In this document: piece by piece, positions 58,301 to 64,000 of the stretch
Layout: every line of letters starts with the position of its first letter
Numbering within the stretch: the stretch's first letter is position 1
Program-made: the position numbers and the translations under genes
DNA from: Anaplasma ovis str. Haibei
Lineage (GTDB): Bacteria > Pseudomonadota > Alphaproteobacteria > Rickettsiales > Anaplasmataceae
Length of the DNA: 64,000 bases
Assembly: GCF_002214625.1 (NCBI RefSeq)
Contig: NZ_CP015994.1
Span: forward strand, 558,001 to 622,000
Reading direction: 5' to 3'
The notes under the pieces: generated by a model
The model's database searches: none
Seen by the model: only the letters and a program-made list of their open reading frames with translations
What the model was told of the DNA's origin: nothing

Positions 58301-61300
58301 GGCCCCGGTAGCACCGGCGATCCGTCACAGGGTGGTAGCGGCATGCCTGCGGTTCACGGCCCTGACAAGAGAACAGATGCGCGGGCGCCGGAACAAAGCA
58401 TGCAGAAACCTAGCGCTCCCGAGCTTAGCACTCCTGGCGATGAGGTAGAACAGGATGATATAGGTCCTCACAGCCACAGCAGCACAGCTGGACCAGGAGC
58501 TGGTGCTACAGCACCCACCACATCACCAACCCCACCGTCATTTGCCTGGAATAGGGGACCCCGTGACTACAGCGCGCCTCCTCCATATTCGTCCGTTGTT
58601 GCAAATGATTCCTCTACAACCCCAGCGGGTACTACCGTAGAACAAGATGGTACTACCCCAACGGTAGCTGGTGCGGAGCGGGATACTGCTGATCTGCAAA
58701 GTGGTATGGTAGCAGAAGCGCCTGAAGCTGCTCGAGATACTACCGTAGAACAAGATGGTACTACCCCGACGGTAGCTGGTGCGGAGCGGGATACTGCTGA
58801 TCTGCAAAGTGGTATGGTAGCAGAAGCACCTGAAGCTGCATCTGGTGACGGAGAGGCAGAACAACAATCAGAATATGGATACAATAGGGCACGCTACGAG
58901 GCTGAGGAGGTTATAGAGCTGGCCATGGATTCTCTTGGCACTAATCTATCAGGGCTGGCAAGCATGCTTACCCAAACAATGCGGCAGGATGATAAGTCAC
59001 CATCCCGAACCGCTGCAGATAAGGGTGGTACACCTACTCCAGAGCCGGGCAAGGCGGAGGAAATTGAGAGCACACAAGTTGTTCAAGACACCCTAAAGAA
59101 GCTGAAAGAAACGGCAACATCATTCTTACATACCAGCAGCAAAGCAACATCAGAGAGGGATGGTACTCAGGCTGTAGGTACTACCGTAGAACAAGATGAT
59201 ACACCTACCCCAACAGTAGCTGGTGCGGAGCGGGATACTGCTGATCTGCAAAGTGATATGGTAGCAACATCAGAGAGGGATGGTACTCAGGCTGTAGGTA
59301 CTACCGTAGAACAAGATGATACACCTACCCCAACAGTAGCTGGTGCGGAGCGGGATACTGCTGATCTGCAAAGTGATATGGTAGCAGAAGCGCCTGAAGC
59401 TGCTCGAGATACTACCGTAGAACAAGATGGTACTACCCCAACGGTAGCTGGCGTTGCAGAAGGTAGTAGGAGTACACCTACAACCGCACAGCCAGCAGAA
59501 GCTATACAAAAGCCCACTGGTGCCACCAAGCAGGCAAAGAGCGGTGGTATGGCGGGTGCCCCACTACAACAAACACGTAGCGCCTCATCACAGCCTGCAG
59601 CAGAGCAGACACAGAAGGAAGAGTTCAGCGCTGAGATTGAAGGAGCGGCACAGGAACTTAGTGATGCCATCAATCGGGCACGCTACGAGGCTGGGGCAGC
59701 TGCAGAGCTGGTCATGGATTCTCTTGGCACTAATCTATCAGGGCTGGCAAGCATGCTTACCTCAACAACGCAACTGTCACAGCAGCAGGATGACAAGTCA
59801 CTATCCCGAACCGCTGCAGATAAGGGTGGTACACCTACTCCAGAGCCGGGCAAGGCGGAGGAAATTGAGAGCACACAAGTTGTTCAAGACGCCCTAAAGA
59901 AGCTGAAAGAAACGGCAACATCATTCTTACATACCAGCAGCAAAGCAACATCAGAGAGGGATGGTACTCAGGCTGTAGGTACTACCGTAGAACAAGATGA
60001 TACACCTACCCCAACGGTAGCTGGTGCGGAGCGGGATACTACTGATCTGCAAAGTGGTATGGTAGCAGAAGCGCCTGAAGCTGCTCGAGATACTACCGTA
60101 GAACAAGATGATACACCTACCCCAACAGTAGCTGGTGCGGAGCGGGATACTGCTGATCTGCAAAGTGATATGGTAGCAGAAGCACCTGAAGCTGCTCGAG
60201 ATACTACCGTAGAACAAGATGGTACTACCCCAACGGTAGCTGGTGCGGAGCGGGATACTGCTGATCTGCAAAGTGGTATGGTAGCAGAAGCGCCTGAAGC
60301 TGCATCTGGTGACGGAGAGGCAGAACAACAATCAGAATATGGATACAATAGGGCACGCTACGAGGCTGAGGCAGCTGCAGAGCTGGTCATGGATTCTCTT
60401 GGCACTAATCTATCAGGGCTGGCAAGCATGCTTACCTCAACAACGCAACTGTCACAGCAGCAGGATGACAAGTCACTATCCCGAACCGCTGCAGATAAGG
60501 GTGGTACACCTACTCCAGAGCCGGGCAAGGCGGAGGAAATTGAGAGCACACAAGTTGTTCAAGACGCCCTAAAGAAGCTGAAAGAAACGGCAACATCATT
60601 CTTACATACCAGCAGCAAAGCAACATCAGAGAGGGATGGTACTCAGGCTGTAGGTACTACCGTAGAACAAGATGATACACCTACCCCAACGGTAGCTGGT
60701 GCGGAGCGGGATACTGCTGATCTGCAAAGTGGTATGGTAGCAGAAGCGCCTGAAGCTGCATCTGGTGACGGAGAGGCAGAACAACAATCAGAATATGGAT
60801 ACAATAGGGCACGCTACGAGGCTGAGGCAGCTGCAGAGCTGGTCATGGATTCTCTTGGCACTAATCTATCAGGGCTGGCAAGCATGCTTACCTCAACAAC
60901 GCAACTGTCACAGCAGCAGGATGACAAGTCACCATCCCGAACCGCTGCAGATAAGGGTGGTACACCTACTCCAGAGCCGGGCAAGGCGGAGGAAATTGAG
61001 AGCACACAAGTTGTTCAAGACGCCCTAAAGAAGCTGAAAGAAACGGCAACATCATTCTTACATACCAGCAGCAAAGCAACATCAGAGAGGGATGGTACTC
61101 AGGCTGTAGGTACTACCGTAGAACAAGATGGTACTACCCCAACAGTAGCTGGCGTTGCAGAAGGTAGTAGGAGTACACCTACAACCGCACAGCCAGCAGA
61201 AGCTATACAAAAGCCCACTGGTGCCACCAAGCAGGCAAAGAGCGGTGGTATGGTAGCAGAAGCGCCTGAAGCTGCTCGAGATACTACCGTAGAACAAGAT

Positions 61301-61750
61301 GATACAGCTACCCCAACGGTAGCTGGTGCGGAGCGGGATACTGCTGATCTGCAAAGTGGTATGGTAGCAGAAGCGCCTGAAGCTGCTCGAGATACTACCG
61401 TAGAACAAGATGATACACCTACCCCAACAGTAGCTGGCGTTGCAGAAGGTAGTAGGAGTACACCTACAACCGCACAGCCAGCAGAAGCTATACAAAAGCC
61501 CACTGGTGCCACCAAGCAGGCAAAGAGCGGTGGTATGGCGGGTGCCCCACTACAACAAACACGTAGCGCCTCATCACAGCCTGCAGCAGAGCAGACACAG
61601 AAGGAAGAGTTCAGCGCTGAGATTGAAGGAGCGGCACAGGAACTTAGTGATGCCATCAATCGGGCAAAAAGCGCGGGAAGGAACGGCACTGCCTCACAAC
61701 AAACACGTAAACCACCAGAACCCACAAAATACCTACCTAGGGGCTGGTAG
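55346..61750 (+). CDS. Giant ankyrin-repeat protein with repetitive C-terminal region (AnkA-like)
   Basis: A 2134-residue protein, the largest in the window. After two imperfect copies of an acidic N-terminal segment (INAAKERDEG, LDAAKEKDEG), many ankyrin repeats run from about residue 125 to 900, recognised by phrases such as NTPLHCAATAI, RSVIHLAAEKGDVRALEMLL and YTPLHMAAAYKN. From about 1090 the sequence becomes low-complexity, with long repeated blocks (VEQDDTPTPTVAGAERDTAD; NRARYEAE...MDSLGTNLSG; VVQDALKKLKETATSFLH). The end is basic (RAKSAGRNGTASQQTRK). No signal peptide or membrane helix is visible. Large ankyrin proteins of Anaplasma, such as AnkA of A. phagocytophilum, are type IV secretion substrates that enter the host nucleus. 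By layout I infer the same for this one, but orthology is not proven. It lies directly upstream of virB2-like genes on the other strand. Confidence 0.9.
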   Translation: MPSEYPIVPKYQEQNINAAKERDEGSRTSVPVAEGYPMPGVLQHEEREHNLDAAKEKDEGDGVSAPEQKHPMQGVPTLSPREQARRALTSALDSMQHDDYAEFVAHLANVPEEHKDTRLFETDLKTILHHACSMGDPKYASYLLEHKYNMSAVDVQANTPLHCAATAIDNQSAERLQLILHSIGMTHPSARATNLKGEAPIHSAVACENFENVKALVNLSDHCVLDLESRTFLHRAARNQSDDFVSNVLRHVLERAAEAPPEKAGPYEKLLCSEDLSGYMPVHYAAKRGLQYAGVTMLEATVAQAERRRGEDGIRDILGHMGGAGNTILNCAAKGKCEPVLQAAISAYKQHHMAGFSIQDDENRAPIHNAASYVSADLFSQMLENTDVLAYGKHTKDGSNLLTLVMQDKTDRSRRQEKIKLCLGVPEIASWINTPGPNGMVPLCEMYLEGNSTEHIYIQDLLKSESVDVDSRCTDGRSVIHLAAEKGDVRALEMLLSSRQAAKGDAKFPTSDGHYTPAIHVLKTRGDDATTLEVLKRLIPQEPSLEDIAFHAARSGNYRVLKYITDSSQNHRIDVNCRLRDAEGNAVSICGELLRNGHLNIANELVRTQGAKLEGIDSQCALSSAIQGKCFAGNGGNIAGTTWLERTLAQLKMIFAELSDAFVQAFSKGITVERGIKSLLKNGAEIHGYEVDSTTLGDDDTPLIFAIKHAQQLDSTLIPRFLIRNGANVNCRDRAGNTALHAAVELLRFPDKQAYAQECVDLLCDRGASARQRNAQGYTPLHMAAAYKNVHAFESILKSNKLSALDRSSTNGSSALHIAMNSGVGESEIVKMLKSCKKVLAPVELEHMLSAYDSSGNTLMHVAAKLDFKNVVAFGLANGALMSIQNAAGKLAHELAPPSGNIASGRTALVGSTVASKMIAQVASEGGGRSYTTIKVDPEFLMSTSRIRRGMRAPTNKAGSVANKVPAAAMGSVANDDNRRNTEPLGPGSTGDPSQGGSGMPAVHGPDKRTDARAPEQSMQKPSAPELSTPGDEVEQDDIGPHSHSSTAGPGAGATAPTTSPTPPSFAWNRGPRDYSAPPPYSSVVANDSSTTPAGTTVEQDGTTPTVAGAERDTADLQSGMVAEAPEAARDTTVEQDGTTPTVAGAERDTADLQSGMVAEAPEAASGDGEAEQQSEYGYNRARYEAEEVIELAMDSLGTNLSGLASMLTQTMRQDDKSPSRTAADKGGTPTPEPGKAEEIESTQVVQDTLKKLKETATSFLHTSSKATSERDGTQAVGTTVEQDDTPTPTVAGAERDTADLQSDMVATSERDGTQAVGTTVEQDDTPTPTVAGAERDTADLQSDMVAEAPEAARDTTVEQDGTTPTVAGVAEGSRSTPTTAQPAEAIQKPTGATKQAKSGGMAGAPLQQTRSASSQPAAEQTQKEEFSAEIEGAAQELSDAINRARYEAGAAAELVMDSLGTNLSGLASMLTSTTQLSQQQDDKSLSRTAADKGGTPTPEPGKAEEIESTQVVQDALKKLKETATSFLHTSSKATSERDGTQAVGTTVEQDDTPTPTVAGAERDTTDLQSGMVAEAPEAARDTTVEQDDTPTPTVAGAERDTADLQSDMVAEAPEAARDTTVEQDGTTPTVAGAERDTADLQSGMVAEAPEAASGDGEAEQQSEYGYNRARYEAEAAAELVMDSLGTNLSGLASMLTSTTQLSQQQDDKSLSRTAADKGGTPTPEPGKAEEIESTQVVQDALKKLKETATSFLHTSSKATSERDGTQAVGTTVEQDDTPTPTVAGAERDTADLQSGMVAEAPEAASGDGEAEQQSEYGYNRARYEAEAAAELVMDSLGTNLSGLASMLTSTTQLSQQQDDKSPSRTAADKGGTPTPEPGKAEEIESTQVVQDALKKLKETATSFLHTSSKATSERDGTQAVGTTVEQDGTTPTVAGVAEGSRSTPTTAQPAEAIQKPTGATKQAKSGGMVAEAPEAARDTTVEQDDTATPTVAGAERDTADLQSGMVAEAPEAARDTTVEQDDTPTPTVAGVAEGSRSTPTTAQPAEAIQKPTGATKQAKSGGMAGAPLQQTRSASSQPAAEQTQKEEFSAEIEGAAQELSDAINRAKSAGRNGTASQQTRKPPEPTKYLPRGW
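58625..61540. repeat. Long tandem and interspersed repeats in the ankyrin gene
   Basis: Three block types alternate. A is about 105 bp, coding VEQDDTPTPTVAGAERDTAD and the AEAPEAA joint. B is about 345 bp, coding from NRARYEAE through TSFLHTSSKATSERDG and present four times, starting near 58887, 59671, 60347 and 60803. C codes VAEGSRSTPTTAQPAEAIQK. The third and fourth B units are 456 bp apart and nearly identical. The near-identity points to recent duplication or gene conversion. Confidence 0.9.
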
Positions 61751-62137
61751 TTCCTTGCGGGTCTATTCGCCAATCTTTGTGGATGAGATTTACTTTTCTC
61801 AGCAGCCCCCACAGGTACACTGTGGAATACACTCCATGTTGATACTCCAGCAACTAGTAAGAATCTAAGCAACATCACCACTCTCCCAAAACATCACTAA
61901 AGCACCTATCTCTAACTTGTACCACCAAGTCTGGCATTACCATCCTTACACTCAAAACTACTGGCCATAGTCGCTAACCTCAGGAACCTCATCTCCCAAC
62001 GCTACTTACCCTTGCCCAATGTGGCATTACCAATCTCACTGCTTGGCACCCAATGTGGCATTACCACCATCAACACAGTTGCTAGCCTCATCTTCCAACG
62101 CTACTTACCCTTGGCACCCAATGTGGCATTACCAATC
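61751..62137 (-). pseudogene. VirB2 gene relics (one 5' piece and at least three 3' pieces)
   Basis: No intact gene lies here. On the minus strand, 61797-61886 reads MLLRFLLVAGVSTWSVFHSV, a copy of the signal peptide of the virB2 gene at 62138. It then runs into the antisense of the ankyrin gene. Between 61905 and 62137 the C-terminal end of VirB2 recurs with changes: ASSFECKDGNARLGGTS and twice SEIGNATLGAKGK or close to it. The same short direct repeats (CCAACGCTACTTACCCTTG and CCCAATGTGGCATTACCA) mark each unit. Confidence 0.75.
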
Positions 62138-62512
62138 TCACTGCTTGGTGCCACCAAGGCTGGCATTACCACCATCAACACAGTTGAAGCTCTCTGCATT
62201 GCCCACACCATTAATCCCAGCAGCGAACTTAGCCATGAGCTTACCAGCACCAAAGAATATGGCAGTAAATACAACCAACATAACAATGGCAGGCCATGCG
62301 AGTTTACCGAATATAGCCATGATACTAGAACCTAGTATTACTCCAGTCATGATGGGTAATCCAAGTTTCTGCACAAACCCTATAACATTACATATAACCT
62401 TAGTAGCTGTATCGTCAGCAGTATCAGCAGCAGGAGAAGCAGCCCCCACAGGTACACCATGGAAGATACCCCATGCTAACACTCCAGCAACTAGTAAGAA
62501 TCTAAGCAACAT
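62138..62512 (-). CDS. virB2: VirB2-like type IV secretion pilin, copy 1
   Basis: VirB2 is the pilin subunit of VirB/D4-type secretion systems. The 124-residue protein has a cleavable-looking signal peptide (MLLRFLLVAGVLAWGIFHGV then VGAASPAADT). The conserved TrbC/VirB2 core follows: TATKVICNVIGFVQKLGLPI, a first helix (TGVILGSSIMAIFG) and a second helix (AIVMLVVFTAIFFGAGKLM). A variable C-terminus has a Cys (SFNCVDGGNASLGG) that could pair with the N-terminal Cys. The ATG at 62512 is preferred over the longer frame. It is 20 bp after copy 2 on the same strand, and the core is almost identical to that copy. Confidence 0.88.
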   Translation of the reverse strand: MLLRFLLVAGVLAWGIFHGVPVGAASPAADTADDTATKVICNVIGFVQKLGLPIMTGVILGSSIMAIFGKLAWPAIVMLVVFTAIFFGAGKLMAKFAAGINGVGNAESFNCVDGGNASLGGTKQ

Positions 62513-62532
62513 CACCACTCTCCCAAAACCTC

Positions 62533-62880
62533 TCAATTAGTCGTCCCAGTCTGCCCTCCACCCTTGCACTCAAATGTACTAGCATTACCAATCTCACTAC
62601 CTAGCCCAGCAGCGAACTTAGCCATGAGCTTACCAGCACCAAAGAATATGGCAGTAAATACAACCAACATAACAATGGCAGGCCATGCAAGTCTGCCGAA
62701 GATGGCCATAATACTGGAACCCAATATCACTCCAGTCATGATAGGAAGCCCAAGCTTCTGCACGAAGACAATGACATTACATATAACCTTAGTAGCTGTA
62801 TCATCAGCAGCAGTAGCATTACTAGCAGTATTAGCATAAGTAGAACCTGCAGTGATGAATAACCATATCAAGGCTACCAC
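62533..62880 (-). CDS. virB2: VirB2-like type IV secretion pilin, copy 2
   Basis: 115 residues with the same core as copy 1 (TATKVICNVIVFVQKLGLPI, two hydrophobic helices) but a different signal peptide (MVALIWLFITAGSTYANTAS) and C-terminus (STFECKGGGQTGTTN). The apparent start is GTG at 62880. The signal lacks the usual positive charge, and the frame is open for some 20 codons upstream without ATG, so the true 5' end may have been replaced by recombination. A plus-strand relic with the same signal peptide is at 63296. Multiple virB2 paralogues are known in Anaplasma and Ehrlichia. Confidence 0.85.
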   Translation of the reverse strand: MVALIWLFITAGSTYANTASNATAADDTATKVICNVIVFVQKLGLPIMTGVILGSSIMAIFGRLAWPAIVMLVVFTAIFFGAGKLMAKFAAGLGSEIGNASTFECKGGGQTGTTN

Positions 62881-63290
62881 TGCTGTAGCCAGATGTCTCG
62901 GTGCAACATCGCTCTCTACTGTAAGTGCTGCGCTTGGTACGGACGTTGCAGGAGGCTATCTCCTCAATGAGCATCAGCCAGAAGGTGTGTGGTAATGGTA
63001 GTGGCAACAACTGTGGTACCACCGGTGACCAAAACACCACAAGATTAGTGCAGTGTTTGACGATAATACAACATTGCTCTCTGCTGCAGATACCAGCAAC
63101 ATCAGTACGTCAGGAATGGCGGCGATTGGTAGTGTATATAGTAACTTATGGGAAGAATTAGTGTGATGACCTACTCCAAATACTTGAACCACAACCCTAC
63201 TTACCAAATGTGGTTCATTCTCAACCACACTTCCCTCTAAACATCACTCAGGTGCCTATCTTCCTATCTCTAATCCTCAGCCCATAGCCA
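62881..63290 (+). other. Non-coding stretch with broken surface-protein-like reading frames
   Basis: Three short plus-strand frames follow each other without a common frame: LSTVSAALGTDVAGGYLLNE, then QKVCGNGSGNNCGTTGDQN, then DTSNISTSGMAAIGSVYSNL ending in a stop near 63165. The KVCGNGSGNNC wording is reminiscent of hypervariable parts of Anaplasma Msp2/Msp3 surface proteins, but too short to be sure. No intact gene is present. Confidence 0.35.
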
Positions 63291-63295
63291 CAGCA

Positions 63296-63405
63296 GTGGT
63301 AGCCTTGATATGGTTATTCATCACTGCAGGTTCTACTTATGCTAATACTGCCAGTACTGCTACTGCTGATGATACAGCTACTAAGGTCATATGTAATGTC
63401 ATTGC
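63296..63405 (+). pseudogene. Inverted virB2 5' relic
   Basis: The plus strand encodes VALIWLFITAGSTYANTAST and DDTATKVICNVI, which matches the start of virB2 copy 2 on the opposite strand. The helical pilin core is absent; the frame runs on into unrelated sequence and stops at 63482. Confidence 0.85.
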
Positions 63406-63472
63406 TACCATCAGCGCCAATCATCGCCTCACTCTTGTACTCAAAACTCTTAGCAAGGATGGCGGTCATTGG

Positions 63473-63569
63473 TGGATAACATAAGTAACTGCAAAGTCAC
63501 AGTCGCAATAGTTACTGCGGTGTTCAGTAACTATTGGTGCACACAGTAACTGGGAGGAATGAGTATGGG
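63473..63569. repeat. About 95-bp direct repeat, copy 1
   Basis: Pairs with 63645-63739, 171 bp to the right, with scattered substitutions. Shared landmarks are AACTGCAAAGTCACA-like sequence, ACTATTGGTGCACA and CTGGGAGGAAT, the last followed by an ATG. The element carries internal inverted GTAAC/GTTAC motifs. Confidence 0.75.
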
Positions 63570-63644
63570 AGAGGGACCATGCTGGGTAGATGGGGGCATG
63601 GATGGATATCCGTGTGTAGTGCGGGCTAGGGTTAGGAGATAGGG

Positions 63645-63739
63645 TGAATAACACAAGTCACTGCAAAGTCACACGCAACAGTTGCTGCGTTGTCCGGTTA
63701 CTATTGGTGCACATAGTGACTGGGAGGAATAGGTATGGG
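63645..63739. repeat. About 95-bp direct repeat, copy 2
   Basis: Partner of the repeat at 63473-63569. It ends with GGGAGGAAT just before a short frame that encodes a VirB2-like C-terminus, so the element may be a leader or recombination joint linked to the pilin copies. Confidence 0.75.
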
Positions 63740-63817
63740 TTTGAGGTTCCTGAGTAACGCCAATAACTTCAAGTGTGTTGGGACAGGCCACACATTGGGC
63801 GCCGCCAAGGGTAAGTA
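63738..63817 (+). pseudogene. Inverted virB2 3' relic
   Basis: Short frame MGLRFLSNANNFKCVGTGHT, then LGAAKGK and a stop. The NANNFKC and LGAKGK-like ending correspond to the VirB2 C-termini and relics on the minus strand (NASTFECKGGG; SEIGNATLGAKGK). It is followed by the same CGTTGGAAGATGGG flank found, inverted, near 62090. The rest of the window to 64000 has no gene that I can support. Confidence 0.6.
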
Positions 63818-64000
63818 GCGTTGGAAGATGGGATACCGGTAGAAGTTAGGGACTGGAATCTATAAGGAGCTGGAGAAGATAAAGACTGGGAGGAAGTTAG
63901 GAGCTGGGAGAACATCTGACTAAGTGGCTGTTGCACAAATTCGGAGTTGAAGGCAAGTAGAGTTGGAGATGGGGACCGTAGGTTAGCAGTCGATACAGAG

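Noticed and set aside
58538-60549. Many repeated minus-strand frames such as those coding SSSFRRFCYHTTLQIS-like sequence
   Set aside because: They recur exactly with the sense-strand repeat blocks and have no independent start signals.
58625-61540. Possible CRISPR array
   Set aside because: The repeats are long coding blocks in frame with the ankyrin protein, not short repeats with unique spacers, and no cas genes are present.
61099-61881. 260-codon antisense frame in the ankyrin repeat region
   Set aside because: It starts with a VirB2-like signal peptide but the rest is the complement of the ankyrin repeats; similar antisense frames occur in every repeat unit because of base composition.

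Overview
The window looks like a piece of chromosome from a bacterium of the Anaplasma marginale group (order Rickettsiales, family Anaplasmataceae). This is an inference from several signs. The housekeeping proteins are alphaproteobacterial/rickettsial in type. Lysyl-tRNA synthetase is the archaeal-like class I enzyme. Conserved genes are scattered rather than grouped in large operons. There are two adjacent VirB2-like type IV secretion pilin genes and a giant ankyrin-repeat protein with a repetitive tail. Base composition looks close to balanced, unlike the AT-rich Ehrlichia and Rickettsia. I see no rRNA, CRISPR array, transposase or phage gene.

Positions 1-22.6 kb are mostly conserved housekeeping DNA. 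They hold gyrB, ubiX and ccmH, then a complete leftward iron-sulfur assembly operon read as [iscR-desulfurase fusion]-iscS-iscU-iscA-hscB-hscA-fdx. Next come an alpha/beta hydrolase, class I lysK, a BamE-like lipoprotein, truA-pyrB, atpD-atpC-transaldolase, two tRNAs (Leu-CAA, Pro-TGG), a frameshifted mgtE and rlmE without a normal start codon. The isc genes form a full route: cysteine desulfurase IscS, scaffold IscU, A-type carrier IscA, the HscA/HscB chaperone pair and a 2Fe-2S ferredoxin. The head of the operon is an IscR-like regulator fused in one reading frame to a second cysteine desulfurase.

Positions 22.6-34.1 kb are a rearranged accessory island. A pepA-purN gene pair has been split so that a 557-bp direct repeat flanks about 3.5 kb of inserted DNA. 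The inserted DNA and the neighbouring DNA hold copies in opposite orientations of an Ala/Val/Gly-rich multi-helix membrane protein family. One copy is a frameshifted pseudogene and the other an open but chimeric gene. The island also has relics of a 1039-residue repeat-containing protein and of a membrane-anchored protein, a perfect 42-nt palindrome, a 12-C tract and a 9-G tract.

Positions 34.1-55.1 kb return to housekeeping genes: argS, recO, ileS, bcp, rsmE, prfB (with the classical programmed +1 frameshift), yebC, gatA, folC, hemC and murB. Among them are three genes I cannot assign to a function, one acidic with an in-frame amber codon, and two large proteins with paired transmembrane helices.

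Positions 55.3-64.0 kb hold the 2134-residue ankyrin protein, whose C-terminal third is built from long, nearly identical repeats and ends in a basic tail. It is followed by two virB2-like pilin genes embedded in fragments of further virB2 copies on both strands. A likely type IV effector lies next to pilin genes of the machine that would export it, in DNA that has clearly duplicated and recombined.
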